A DNA stretch of 42,713 nucleotides from Pseudomonadota bacterium (lineage in GTDB: Bacteria > Pseudomonadota > Gammaproteobacteria > Burkholderiales > Rhodocyclaceae): positions 1 through 42,713 of the forward strand of contig CAUJIV010000084.1 of the NCBI GenBank assembly GCA_963205435.1, read 5' to 3'. Below, in pieces: positions 33,194-42,469 of the stretch. Within the stretch, counting starts at the first letter, position 1. Each line of letters starts with the position of its first letter. Both the position numbers and the translations under genes were made by a program. Under the pieces are notes generated by a model. That model saw only the letters and a program-made list of their open reading frames with translations. It was not told the origin of the DNA and made no database searches.

Positions 33194-35731
33194 TCAGGCG
33201 CACGCCATGGTCACGCGCTGCTCCTCGGCATCGGCGTACAGTGTCGCCGTGCCCGGCTCGAAGTCGGTCACGTGCACGACATCGGCGAAGCGCCGGCGCT
33301 CCGGCAGCAGCTCGGCGAGACGGTTCGGCCGGCCGAGGATGGCCGCCTCGTCGATGCGATTGCCCTGCCGCGCCGGGAACAGGGCGAAATAGAGCATGTC
33401 GGCCTCGATCAGCTCATTGAGGAAGTGGGTGCCGAGCGAGACGTCGGGAATCAGGTTGTCGCTCATGGCGACGATCTCGCCGAGGGCGGTGACGCGGTTG
33501 ATCTCGTTGAAGCCGACGGGCACGCCGAGCCAGGGATCGCGCGTGCCCCAGCGCCCCGGGCCGAGCACCACCAGGGTGCGGCCCTCGCTGATGCGGTTGA
33601 GGGCGCCGACCACGCGGGCGACGGCCAGCCGGTCGTCCTGCTGCAGCCCGGCGTAGCGCGACTGGACGACATAGACCAGCCGGTCGGGGCGGATCAGCCG
33701 GCTCGGCCCGATCACCGCGCCCTGCGCCTCGATCAGGCAGGGCGCCTCGCGCGTCGCGGCGATGCGCACCTTCTCCTCCTGGCTGCGCATCTGCATCGGC
33801 CGGCACTGCAGCAGGTTGATGCGGTAGCCGCCCTCCGCCAGGAAATTGAGGGCGAACTCGATCTCGACCGGATGGCGGTAGGCGGCATGCAGCTGCGCCA
33901 GCAGGGCGCGCAGGTCGGCGACGAAGGGCGTCTCCCCGAGCAGCCGCTGGAAGGTCAGGAAGGCCGGCTTGCCGGCCTCCTCGCGGCTGGTGAACAGCTC
34001 GAAGGGGAAATCCGGGTGGCCGCGCACCATCTCGGCGAAGGGGCCGCTCACCAGCCGGCCCTCCTTCAGGTCGATGGCATCCATGCGCCGCTGGGCATGG
34101 CGGGCGATGTCGCCGAAGCTCGTCTCCGGGCGCAGATCGGGCGCGTTCAGCGCGACCAGGCGGGTGTAGTCATCGTCGTTGCGATCCACCGCGCGCGTGC
34201 CGAGGCCGGCCACCAGGCGGATGACGCCGGCGTTCATGTCGATGCGCGGGTTCCAGCGGTAGGGATTCACCGACAGGCCGACGCCAGCGGCATGCGGGTG
34301 GAAATAGCGGCCGCCGGCGGTGCCGGAGACGCGCATGATGAGCACCGCCATCTGCTCGTTCTCGCCGAGCAGCCCGCGCCGTTCGCGGTAGCGCAGCGCC
34401 TGCTCGCTCATGGTGCTGGCATAGACCTGGCGGACGGCGTCGAGCAGGCTGTTCAGGCGCTGCTCCCACGGGCCCTGGTTGGCGCAGAAGACACTGTCGT
34501 ACTGGCCGGCGAAGGCGTTGCCGTAGCGGTCCTCGAGGCGCGAGCTGGAGCGGACGATGAAGGGCCATTCGCCGAAATACTCGAGCATGCCCTCGAACTG
34601 GCGCAGGGTCGACGGCGAGAAGGCGCCGGCGAGCATGCGCTCGCGCGCCTCGTCCACCTCGTCGAGGAAGGTGCGCGCGTCGCGCTGGCGGTGGCGGATC
34701 CACCAGAGGTCGTTGTGGATGAGGAAGGTGTCGAAGACGTCGGTGCCGATGTAGAAGGAGTCGTGCGCCTCGAGCCGGACGTCGAGCTGCGGCGCGTCGC
34801 GGCGCAGCACCGCGCGCGACAGCAGCATGCCGAGCGCCTTGCCGCCGATGGTGCCGGTGCCGATCATGCGCGTGCGCACCGTCAGCAGGTCGTCGAGCAG
34901 CAGGTACTCGTCGACCAGGCGCATCATGGCCGGGTCGTCGCTGAACAGCATGCGGCTCAGCCGGGCGAACCACTCCCATTCGGCCGGATCGGGAAAGCCG
35001 GCGCGGCGCGCCGCCGCCACCGGCCGCGCCGCCTCGAACAGCTTCTGCCAGTGGCTGATGATCTGGTTGTCCTCCAGCCCCGGCCAGCGCGAGCTGGCGA
35101 GGATCTCGGCCACCGTGCCGCTGTCGCGCACCGGGCGGAAGCCGCCCGCCGCCTCCCAGGCGTGGATCAGGTTCATCGCCGCGGCCGAGCGGTGCTGCAC
35201 CTTGATCGGCCGCAGGTAGAGGCGCTCGCGGCCGCGGAAGACGTCGATCATGAACTGCGTGGTGTTGGCGATCACCCCCATCGCCGGCTTGGCATGGCGG
35301 TTGCGATAGACGCCGAAGTAGGTGACCGTGTCGAGATCCCACAGGCGCGGGCAGGTCAGGCGGAAGAAGTTGCCCATCTTGCGGTCCGACAGCCAGGCGT
35401 CGGCGAGATCGGTCAGGCAGTCGAAGACGTAGCAGGTGTCCCGCCCGGCCGCCTCGATGATGGAGTGCACTTGGCCGACGAAGGTGTCGAAGCCGGCGGC
35501 GGCGTTGAGGTAGTAGATCTCGCCGCGCGACAGCAGCGGCGGATGGCCGGCGAAGCGGAAATAGATCAACCGGCGGCCGGCGGCGAGCGCCGCCTCGGCG
35601 AAGGGCGTCACCAGCGTCTGGTAGTCCTCGAGCGCCTCGATCTGCCAGACGATGTTGTCGCCGCGCTGCACGCCGCACAGCACGGCGTCGAGCTCGGGCA
35701 GGCCGGTGGTCAGGTCGGGCGGGCCGCTCAT
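33194..35731 (-). CDS. PEP/pyruvate-binding (PPDK N-terminal-type) domain protein
   Basis: An 845-residue protein. Residues 1-230 look like a KaiC/RecA-type domain (TTGLPELDAVLCGVQRGDNI) but have no Walker A glycine-lysine loop. Residues about 290-680 contain the ATP-grasp domain of pyruvate phosphate dikinase and PEP synthase (GTIGGKALGMLL, FIVRSSSRLEDRYGNAFAGQ, GLGTRAVDR). The C-terminal part has GPGRWGTRDPWLGVPVGF. No phosphohistidine domain (TSHA) or PEP-binding barrel was found, so it cannot be a complete dikinase. It begins 17 bp after dgt and may be co-transcribed with it. Substrate and role are unknown. Confidence 0.75.
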   Translation of the reverse strand: MSGPPDLTTGLPELDAVLCGVQRGDNIVWQIEALEDYQTLVTPFAEAALAAGRRLIYFRFAGHPPLLSRGEIYYLNAAAGFDTFVGQVHSIIEAAGRDTCYVFDCLTDLADAWLSDRKMGNFFRLTCPRLWDLDTVTYFGVYRNRHAKPAMGVIANTTQFMIDVFRGRERLYLRPIKVQHRSAAAMNLIHAWEAAGGFRPVRDSGTVAEILASSRWPGLEDNQIISHWQKLFEAARPVAAARRAGFPDPAEWEWFARLSRMLFSDDPAMMRLVDEYLLLDDLLTVRTRMIGTGTIGGKALGMLLSRAVLRRDAPQLDVRLEAHDSFYIGTDVFDTFLIHNDLWWIRHRQRDARTFLDEVDEARERMLAGAFSPSTLRQFEGMLEYFGEWPFIVRSSSRLEDRYGNAFAGQYDSVFCANQGPWEQRLNSLLDAVRQVYASTMSEQALRYRERRGLLGENEQMAVLIMRVSGTAGGRYFHPHAAGVGLSVNPYRWNPRIDMNAGVIRLVAGLGTRAVDRNDDDYTRLVALNAPDLRPETSFGDIARHAQRRMDAIDLKEGRLVSGPFAEMVRGHPDFPFELFTSREEAGKPAFLTFQRLLGETPFVADLRALLAQLHAAYRHPVEIEFALNFLAEGGYRINLLQCRPMQMRSQEEKVRIAATREAPCLIEAQGAVIGPSRLIRPDRLVYVVQSRYAGLQQDDRLAVARVVGALNRISEGRTLVVLGPGRWGTRDPWLGVPVGFNEINRVTALGEIVAMSDNLIPDVSLGTHFLNELIEADMLYFALFPARQGNRIDEAAILGRPNRLAELLPERRRFADVVHVTDFEPGTATLYADAEEQRVTMACA

Positions 35732-35748
35732 GCCCCGGGAACCCGCGG

Positions 35749-36870
35749 CTAGATCTCGCCGACGGCGAACAGCCGGCGGTGCTCGCGGATGGCGTAGCGG
35801 TCGGTCATGCCGGCGATGTAGTCGGCGATGGCGCGCGGCTTGTCCGCCTGCGCCCGGCGCTGGTACTGGGGAGGCAACAGGCGCGTGTCCTGCATGAAGG
35901 CGGCGAACAGGTCATTGATGATGCGCCGCGCCTTGCTGGTCATGCGCAGCACCTGGTAGTGCTGGTAGAGGTTGCGGTTGAGGAAGCGCTTCAGCTCGCG
36001 GTGTTCCTCGTGCGTGGCCTGGCTGAAGGCGGCCAGTTGCGGCGCGCGGTACACGTCCTCCAGGCTGGCGACGCCGGCGGCGAGGATGTTGCGCCGGGTC
36101 TCCTCGATGAGGTCGACCGCCAGGGTGTTGATCATGCGCCGCACCGTCTCGTGGATCAGGCGGCGGCCGCCAATGTCCGGGAAGGCGCGGCGCACCTCGG
36201 CCGCGTGGCGCCGCCAGATGCCGATCGCCTCGAGCTGCTCGAGGCCGATCAGGCCCGAGCGCAGGCCGTCGTCCACGTCGTGGTTGTTGTAGCCGATCTC
36301 GTCGGCGAGGTTGCACAGCTGCGCCTCGACCGAGGGCCGGCGGCCTTCGAGGAAGCGGCGGCCGAGTTCGCCCAGCTCGCGCGCCCGAGCCGGCGCGCAG
36401 TGCTTGAGGATGCCCTCGCGGGTCTCATAGGTCAGGTTGAGGCCGTCGAAGCCGCCGTAGCGCTCCTCCAGCAGGTCGACGATGCGCAGGCTCTGCAGGT
36501 TGTGCTCGAAGCCGCCGTGCTCGCGCATGCAGTCATTGAGGGCCTCCTGGCCGGCATGGCCGAAGGGCGTGTGACCGAGGTCGTGGGACAGCGCGATCGC
36601 CTCGGCCAGGTCCTCGTTCAGGCGCAGGGCGCGCGCCAGGGTGCGGACGATCTGCGCCACCTCGATGCTGTGGGTCAGGCGCGTGCGGAACAGGTCGCCC
36701 TCATGGTTCACGAAGACCTGGGTCTTGTACTCGAGGCGGCGGAAGGCCGTCGAATGGACGACGCGGTCGCGGTCGCGCTGGAACTCGCTGCGCGCGGCGG
36801 GCGCCGGCTCGGCGTGCCGGCGGCCGCGCGAATTCTCGCCGCGCACGGCGTAGGCGGCCAGCTCAGCCAC
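35749..36870 (-). CDS. dgt: Deoxyguanosinetriphosphate triphosphohydrolase-like protein
   Basis: A 373-residue HD-domain protein. The conserved N-terminus ([20 protein letters not shown]) is followed by the HD metal site [11 protein letters not shown] ... [13 protein letters not shown] and further ligands in GFEHNLQS and [12 protein letters not shown]. The family cleaves dNTPs to the nucleoside and triphosphate; this is the shorter type 2 form. It starts with a GTG (36870) that overlaps the aroB end by 8 bp. The order aroK-aroB-dgt is common in betaproteobacteria. Confidence 0.93.
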   Translation of the reverse strand: MAELAAYAVRGENSRGRRHAEPAPAARSEFQRDRDRVVHSTAFRRLEYKTQVFVNHEGDLFRTRLTHSIEVAQIVRTLARALRLNEDLAEAIALSHDLGHTPFGHAGQEALNDCMREHGGFEHNLQSLRIVDLLEERYGGFDGLNLTYETREGILKHCAPARARELGELGRRFLEGRRPSVEAQLCNLADEIGYNNHDVDDGLRSGLIGLEQLEAIGIWRRHAAEVRRAFPDIGGRRLIHETVRRMINTLAVDLIEETRRNILAAGVASLEDVYRAPQLAAFSQATHEEHRELKRFLNRNLYQHYQVLRMTSKARRIINDLFAAFMQDTRLLPPQYQRRAQADKPRAIADYIAGMTDRYAIREHRRLFAVGEI

Positions 36871-37948
36871 GGCAGCAGGCCTCGATGGCGGCGCGCACTT
36901 CCGCCTCGGCGACGTCGTCGCGGATCACCGCCCGGCCCAGCGCCTCGAGCAGCACCAGGCGCAGGCGGCCGGCGACGACCTTCTTGTCCAGCGCCATCAG
37001 CTCCAGATAGCGCCCGGCGCCGAGCGGCGGGCCCTGCACCGGCAGGCCGGCGCGCCCGAGCAGGGCCGTCGTCCGCTCCACGTCCGCTTCGTCGAGCCAG
37101 CCGAGCCGGCGCGACAGTTCCGCCGCCATCGCCATGCCGGCGGCGACGGCCTCGCCGTGCAGCCAGGCGCCATGGCCGAGCCCCGTCTCGATGGCGTGGC
37201 CGAAGGTGTGGCCGAGGTTGAGCAGGGCGCGCGCGCCGGCCTCGGTCTCGTCCTCCGCCACCACTTCGGCCTTGTTGCGGCAGGAGCGCTCGATGGCATG
37301 CTCGAGCGCCTCCTCGTCGCCCGCGCGCAGCCGGTCCATGTTCGCCTCCAGCCACTCGAGGAAGGCCGGGTCGCGGATCAGCCCGTACTTGACGACTTCG
37401 GCCAGGCCGGCCGACAGTTCCCGCGGCGGCAGCGTCTTCAGCGTGGCGGTGTCGGCCAGCACCAGCCGTGGCTGCCAGAAGGCGCCGATCATGTTCTTGC
37501 CGAGCGGATGGTTGATGCTCGTCTTGCCACCGACCGAGGAGTCGACCTGCGCCAGCAGCGTGGTCGGCAGCTGGATGAAGGGCACGCCGCGCTGGTAGGT
37601 CGCCGCGGCGAAGCCGGCGAGGTCGCCGACGACGCCGCCGCCGAGGGCGACGATCGTCGTTGCCCGCTCGCAGCGGTTCGCCAGCAGGGCGTCGAAGATG
37701 CGGTTGAGCGTCCGCCAGTCCTTGTGCGCTTCGCCGTCCGGCAGCACGATTTCCGTGACGCGGACTCCTTCCCGGCGCAGGGCGGCGGCGAGCGCCGGCA
37801 GGTAGAGCGGCGCCACGGTCTCGTTGCTGACGACCGCCGCCAGCGGGGCGCGCAGCCGCTCGAGCAGCCGTTCCGTCCGCGCCAGCAGGCCGGCGCCGAT
37901 ATGGATCGGATAGCTGCGCGCGCCAAGCGCGACGTTCAGGGTTCGCAT
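36863..37948 (-). CDS. aroB: 3-Dehydroquinate synthase
   Basis: A 361-residue enzyme with the NAD-binding segment [21 protein letters not shown] (read in part), the substrate region [17 protein letters not shown], and the metal-binding [12 protein letters not shown]. It converts DAHP to 3-dehydroquinate in the shikimate pathway. Its start overlaps aroK by 13 bp and its end overlaps dgt by 8 bp. Confidence 0.97.
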   Translation of the reverse strand: MRTLNVALGARSYPIHIGAGLLARTERLLERLRAPLAAVVSNETVAPLYLPALAAALRREGVRVTEIVLPDGEAHKDWRTLNRIFDALLANRCERATTIVALGGGVVGDLAGFAAATYQRGVPFIQLPTTLLAQVDSSVGGKTSINHPLGKNMIGAFWQPRLVLADTATLKTLPPRELSAGLAEVVKYGLIRDPAFLEWLEANMDRLRAGDEEALEHAIERSCRNKAEVVAEDETEAGARALLNLGHTFGHAIETGLGHGAWLHGEAVAAGMAMAAELSRRLGWLDEADVERTTALLGRAGLPVQGPPLGAGRYLELMALDKKVVAGRLRLVLLEALGRAVIRDDVAEAEVRAAIEACCRG

Positions 37949-38463
37949 CGCGTGCGGATCTCCGCCTCCAGCTGGCGCGCCACCGCGGCGGGCGTGCTCC
38001 TGCCGCCCTCGACGACGACATCGGCGATCTCGCGATAGAGCGGATCGCGCAGGCCGAGCAATTCGGCAATCTTCGCCCGCGGATCCGCCACCTGCAGCAG
38101 CGGCCGGTTGCGGTCGTGCCGGGTGCGCGCCAGCAGGGTCTCCACCGTCGCGCGCAGGTAGAGCACCAGGCCCGTTTCGCGCATGCAGTCGCGGTTGGCA
38201 GGATCCAGCACGGCGCCGCCGCCGGTCGCCAGCACCAGCCCGTCTTCACGGCTCAGCTCGCGCAGCACCCCGGCTTCGCGTCGGCGGAAGCCGGCTTCGC
38301 CCTCGATCTCGAAGATCAGCGGAATGCGCACGCCGGTGCGCGCCTCGATCTCCTGATCGCAATCGAGGAAGGGCCGGCCGAGGCGCCGCGCCAGATGCCG
38401 CCCGATCGTCGTCTTGCCCGCGCCCATCATGCCCACCAGGTATATGTTGCCGCAGGTCTTCAC
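37936..38463 (-). CDS. aroK: Shikimate kinase
   Basis: A 175-residue P-loop kinase. Walker A is [11 protein letters not shown] (residues 11-21), the shikimate-binding [13 protein letters not shown] follows, then ATGGGAVL and the lid RDRNRPLLQ-like stretch RHDRNRPLL. It phosphorylates shikimate. It follows pilQ on the same strand after 82 bp that contain a strong terminator, so it probably has its own promoter or depends on read-through. Overlaps aroB by 13 bp. Confidence 0.96.
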   Translation of the reverse strand: MKTCGNIYLVGMMGAGKTTIGRHLARRLGRPFLDCDQEIEARTGVRIPLIFEIEGEAGFRRREAGVLRELSREDGLVLATGGGAVLDPANRDCMRETGLVLYLRATVETLLARTRHDRNRPLLQVADPRAKIAELLGLRDPLYREIADVVVEGGRSTPAAVARQLEAEIRTRCEP

Positions 38464-38495
38464 GGCGGGATTTTATCAGGCGCCCGCGGCGCCAC

Positions 38496-38525
38496 GAAAA
38501 GAAAAGGCCGGCGCGCGGCCGGCCT
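38496..38525 (-). terminator. Rho-independent terminator of the pilMNOPQ operon
   Basis: On the minus strand the 7-bp stem GGCCGGC/GCCGGCC (38518-38524 with 38506-38512, 5-nt loop) is followed by TTTTCTTTTC. It lies about 20 bp after the pilQ stop. Confidence 0.82.
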
Positions 38526-38545
38526 GCAAGCGAGCCGCGCCCGCC

Positions 38546-40672
38546 TCAGCGGACCGCCAGCTCCTGGCTGATGATCTTCGGCGTGATGAAGACCAGCAGC
38601 TCGGTCTTCTTGTCCGCCTTCTCGTTGTGCCGGAAGAGGAAGCCGAGATAGGGCATGTCGCCGAGCACCGGGATGCGCGTGACGATGTTGCGGTCCTCCT
38701 GGGTGTAGATGCCGCCGATGACCACGGTGCCGCCGTTGTCGACCAGCACCTCGGTCATGACGTGCTTGGTGTCGATGGCGATGCCGCCGCCCTGGGTCGG
38801 CAACTGCACGTTCGGCGTGTCCTTGTTGACATCCACCGTCAGGTTGACGCGACCGTCCGGCGTGATCTGCGGCTTGACCTTGAGCGAGAGCATGGCCTTG
38901 CGGAACTGGACGTTCGTATTGCCCGCGCTGGTTGCCGCCTGATAGGGAATCTCCACGCCCTGCTCGATGAGGGCCTCCACCTTGTCCGCCGTGACGACGC
39001 GCGGACTGGAGATGATCTTGCCGCGGCCGTCGTTCTCGAGCGCGCTGACCTCGAGGTTGAGGAAGCGCGTCGCCGCGCTGTTGAAGAGGACGAAGGAGAA
39101 CTGGCCGGGCTGCTTGCCCGGGAGAGCCGTCGTGGACACCGGCAGGTTGACCGAAGCGGCATCCTGAAAGAAATCCGGCACGGCCGTGGTCTGCCCGGTA
39201 TGGAAGCCGGGATCCCCCAGGCCGCCGCCGAAGGCATAGCCGACGTTGCCGATGCGATTGCGCGAGGCCAGCGGGCTCAGGCTGTGGTAGCCCAGCCGGG
39301 CGCCGACAAATCTCTGGAAATTGTCCTCCGCCTCGACGATGCGCGCCTCGATCATCACCTGGCGGTTGGGCACGTCGATCTCGGCGATCACCTGGCGCAC
39401 GGCCTCGAGCCGGCTCGACGTGTCGGTGATGAAGAGCTTGTTGGTGCGCTCGTCGGGAATCACCGAGCCGCGCTTGGACAGCACCGTCTGGTCCTTGTTC
39501 TTGAGAAAGTCGAAGACGGCCGCCGCCTTGTGGTAGTTGAGCTGGAACGTCTGCGTGCGCAGCGGCTCGAGCTCGGAGATCTGCTGCTGCGCTTCCAGCT
39601 GCAATTTTTCCTTGGCGGCCAGCTCATCGCGCGGCGCGATCCAGATGACGTTGCCGTTCTTGCGCATGTCGAGGCCGCGCGCCTGCATGATGATGTCGAG
39701 GGCCTGGTCCCAGGGCACGTCCTTCAGGCGCAGGGTCAGGTTGCCGCCGACGGTGTCGCTGGTGATGATGTTGAAGTCGGTGAAGTCGGCGATGACCTGC
39801 AGCACCGAGCGGACGTCGATGTTCTGGAAGTTGAGCGAGAGCTTCTCGCCCTGGAAGCCCTTGCGCACCAGCTTGTTCGGATCGTCCGTGACCTGCTTGA
39901 CCTCGACCACGAACTGGTTGTCGCTCTGGTAGGCATTGTGCTCCCACTGTCCCTTTGGCGAGATGACCATGCGGACATTGTCGCCCTGCGGCAGGGTGTT
40001 CACGGTCGTCACCGGCGTGGCGAAGTCGGTGACATCGAGCTGGCGGCGCAGCGTGTCCGGCAGCGAGGTCTTGAGGAACTCGACGACCAGCTTGGCGCCC
40101 TGCTGGCGGATGTCGATGCCGACGTTGCTGTCGGTCAGCTCGACCAGGATGCGGCCCTCGCCGTTGGTGCCGCGGCGAAAGCCGATGTCGCGGATGCCCG
40201 GCTTCTCCCCGGTGGGAGCGGCTTCGGCGAAATGCTGGACGGACGGCTGCCCGGCGCCGGTCGGCGCCGGCGTCGCGCCCGCCGCCGCGCCGCCGAGGAC
40301 GACGAGGAGGCTGCGGCCCTCCCTGCGCTGGCTCATCTGCCGCATCTGATTGAGGTTGAGGACGAGGCGGGTGCGGTCGCCCGCCTGCACCAGGTTCACG
40401 CTGCGCAGGTCGCCTTCATTGAAGGTCTGCGTATTGCGGCCGAGGGCATTGGCGACGCCGGGGAAATCGAGGGCGATGCGCGGCGGGTTGGCGATGCTGA
40501 AGCTGGCCGGGTCGGCGGCGAGCGGCTGGCTGGTGGTCAGTTTCAGGATGGTTTCGCCGCCCTGCTGCGTGACCGCCAAGGCCTCGATGGCGTTCTGCGC
40601 CCAGGCCGCCTGGCCGAGCAGCAGGCAGAGCGGAAGCAGCAACCGTTTCATGCATGACTGGAATGGATTCAT
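38546..40672 (-). CDS. pilQ: PilQ, type IV pilus secretin
   Basis: A 708-residue outer-membrane secretin with a signal peptide (residues 8-25, ending QAAWA), AMIN-type domains in the first 250 residues, the STN/N0 domain (LSLNFQNIDVRSVLQVIADF), N1 repeats and the C-terminal secretin gate with VPVLGDMPYLGFLFR. It forms the pore through which the pilus leaves the cell. The start at 40672 overlaps the pilP stop (ATGA) and has GGAGGG upstream; an ATG seven codons later (40651) is an alternative. Confidence 0.96.
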   Translation of the reverse strand: MNPFQSCMKRLLLPLCLLLGQAAWAQNAIEALAVTQQGGETILKLTTSQPLAADPASFSIANPPRIALDFPGVANALGRNTQTFNEGDLRSVNLVQAGDRTRLVLNLNQMRQMSQRREGRSLLVVLGGAAAGATPAPTGAGQPSVQHFAEAAPTGEKPGIRDIGFRRGTNGEGRILVELTDSNVGIDIRQQGAKLVVEFLKTSLPDTLRRQLDVTDFATPVTTVNTLPQGDNVRMVISPKGQWEHNAYQSDNQFVVEVKQVTDDPNKLVRKGFQGEKLSLNFQNIDVRSVLQVIADFTDFNIITSDTVGGNLTLRLKDVPWDQALDIIMQARGLDMRKNGNVIWIAPRDELAAKEKLQLEAQQQISELEPLRTQTFQLNYHKAAAVFDFLKNKDQTVLSKRGSVIPDERTNKLFITDTSSRLEAVRQVIAEIDVPNRQVMIEARIVEAEDNFQRFVGARLGYHSLSPLASRNRIGNVGYAFGGGLGDPGFHTGQTTAVPDFFQDAASVNLPVSTTALPGKQPGQFSFVLFNSAATRFLNLEVSALENDGRGKIISSPRVVTADKVEALIEQGVEIPYQAATSAGNTNVQFRKAMLSLKVKPQITPDGRVNLTVDVNKDTPNVQLPTQGGGIAIDTKHVMTEVLVDNGGTVVIGGIYTQEDRNIVTRIPVLGDMPYLGFLFRHNEKADKKTELLVFITPKIISQELAVR

Positions 40673-41196
40673 TTCTTGCCCTCCTGCGGCGACTCCTGCA
40701 GCTGCAATGTGCTCGTGCGCTCGATGTACTCCCCCATCGAATCGGGAACCAGTTCCTTCAGGGTCACTTCCGTCTCCGAGATGTGCGTGATCATGCCGAA
40801 GTTCTGCCCGATGTAATTGCCGATCTTCACCTGGAAGAGATTCTTGTCGGCCATGATCAGGGCGTGCGCCATCTTCCCCTTCATCAGGGAACCGACCATT
40901 TGCAGCGACTCCAGCGGATAGGCCTCGAGGGGTTCCCTGCGGCGGTCGAGGTCGGGCTTGATGCCGCTGCCAGCGCCAGTCCGGCGCGCCGCCTCGATCT
41001 TGATCGGATTGTAGGGATCGGTCAGCTCGCCGGCCTCGTAGGCGACCACCGGGAAACTCTTTATCTCGGGCAGCGGCGGGATCTTGCCCTTGAAGTCCTT
41101 GGTCGACTCCTGCATCCACTGCCGCAGGTCCTGGTGATCGCCGCCGCCGCAGGCCGCCAGGCCGAGGCAGGCGAGCAGGAAGGCCGCGCGCCTCAT
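40669..41196 (-). CDS. pilP: PilP, type IV pilus assembly lipoprotein
   Basis: A 175-residue lipoprotein with the lipobox LAAC at residues 13-16. The region DPYNPIKIEAARR and the beta-rich end (QVKIGNYIGQNFGMITHIS) match PilP, which links the PilNO inner-membrane complex to the PilQ secretin. Start and stop are both ATGA overlaps with pilO and pilQ. Confidence 0.95.
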   Translation of the reverse strand: MRRAAFLLACLGLAACGGGDHQDLRQWMQESTKDFKGKIPPLPEIKSFPVVAYEAGELTDPYNPIKIEAARRTGAGSGIKPDLDRRREPLEAYPLESLQMVGSLMKGKMAHALIMADKNLFQVKIGNYIGQNFGMITHISETEVTLKELVPDSMGEYIERTSTLQLQESPQEGKK

Positions 41197-41852
41197 GGCT
41201 TGCCCCCCTTCTGCTGGGCGGCCTTGGCCCTGCGCTGCGCCGCCATCTCCTCCTCGTCGAGGTAGCGGTAGGTCATGGCCGTGGCGTCCATCTTCAGCTG
41301 CGCGCCCTTCTCCGGCGCGACGGCGATATTGGCCAGCGAGACGATGCGCGGCAGCTTCGCCACGTCGGCGGCAAAGGCCCCCAGATCATGGTAGCCGCCG
41401 GTGACCTTCAGCGTGATCGGCAGCTCGGCATAGAAATCCTTCATGACTTCCTTGCCTGGCCTGAACAGCTCGAACTGCAGGCCACGACCGAGCCCGGCCT
41501 GGTTGATGTCAACCAGCAGCGCTTCCATTTCGGCCTTGTTCGGCAGCTGCTTGAGCAGGGAGCCGAAGGTCTTGTCGATCTCGGCCAGCTGCCTGCGGTA
41601 TTCCTCCAGGTTGACCGCCTGCTTCTTCTTGTCGAGATATTCCGTCTTGAGGCGGGCCTCTTCCTGCTGCCGCGTCTCCAGTTCCTCGACCTGCGATTTC
41701 CAGTCGAACCACCAGCCGGCCGCCAGCAGAAGGAGGAACAGGCCGAGGATCACCGCCGCGCGCGGCGCCAGGGGCCAGGCGCCGATGTCCTTGGGGTCGA
41801 GCGACCTGAAGTCCTCGGCCAGTGAGCTGAAATCTATTTTGGGCATCGCCAT
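41193..41852 (-). CDS. pilO: PilO, type IV pilus inner-membrane assembly protein
   Basis: A 219-residue protein with one transmembrane helix (about residues 30-47), a coiled-coil (residues about 55-95, rich in E, K and Q), and a ferredoxin-like periplasmic domain (LPITLKVTGGYHDLGAFAADV). PilO pairs with PilN and PilP to align the pilus machine. It lies 11 bp after pilN and overlaps pilP by ATGA. Confidence 0.95.
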   Translation of the reverse strand: MAMPKIDFSSLAEDFRSLDPKDIGAWPLAPRAAVILGLFLLLLAAGWWFDWKSQVEELETRQQEEARLKTEYLDKKKQAVNLEEYRRQLAEIDKTFGSLLKQLPNKAEMEALLVDINQAGLGRGLQFELFRPGKEVMKDFYAELPITLKVTGGYHDLGAFAADVAKLPRIVSLANIAVAPEKGAQLKMDATAMTYRYLDEEEMAAQRRAKAAQQKGGKP

Positions 41853-41863
41853 GCTGGGCCTGC

Positions 41864-42469
41864 TTATGCCGGTTTGTCCTGCTTGGCCGCTTGCGTCGCG
41901 GAGCCGGGCTTGCCCTCTCCCTCCGCAGCCGCCCGGGTGATGAAGACGTCCAGATTGAACTCCGCGTAACGGCGGTTGCCCTGGGTCGTCGCCTTGATCT
42001 CGAGCAGATCCGGCCGCTCGAGCAGCGGCGAAGCCTCGAGGTTGCGCATCAGCGTCGACACCCGGGCGTTCGACTGGGCAAAACCGGTAAGGGTGACCTT
42101 GTTGCCGTTCTGCTTGAGCAAGGTCAGGTAAATGCCGACCGGCACCTGGCGCGCCAGCTCGTTGAACAGCTGCACCGCCTCCGTGCGGCCGCCCTGCAGG
42201 GACTCGATGACGCTCTTGCGGGAGAGCAGCGCGTTGGTCTGCTCCTTCAGCCGCTTGATCTCGTCGATGTCCTTGTCGAGGGCGGCGATCTCGCGCTTGA
42301 GAAACTCGTTCTTGCTCTCCTGGCTGCTGATGTAGCCGGCGATGACGCCGTGCACCAGGAACACGAGCAGGATCGCCGCCACGGCGGCGAGCCCGGCCAG
42401 GGCGAAGAACTGCTGGCGCTGGGCCTTGCGCTTCTCTTCGCGGTGCGGCAGCAGGTTGATGCGGATCAC
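41864..42469 (-). CDS. pilN: PilN, type IV pilus inner-membrane assembly protein
   Basis: A 201-residue protein. The conserved cytoplasmic N-terminus MIRINLLPHREEKRK, which binds PilM, is followed by one transmembrane helix (about 22-45), a coiled-coil, and a periplasmic domain (VGIYLTLLKQNGNKVTLTGFAQS). It overlaps the pilM stop by ATGA. Confidence 0.96.
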   Translation of the reverse strand: MIRINLLPHREEKRKAQRQQFFALAGLAAVAAILLVFLVHGVIAGYISSQESKNEFLKREIAALDKDIDEIKRLKEQTNALLSRKSVIESLQGGRTEAVQLFNELARQVPVGIYLTLLKQNGNKVTLTGFAQSNARVSTLMRNLEASPLLERPDLLEIKATTQGNRRYAEFNLDVFITRAAAEGEGKPGSATQAAKQDKPA

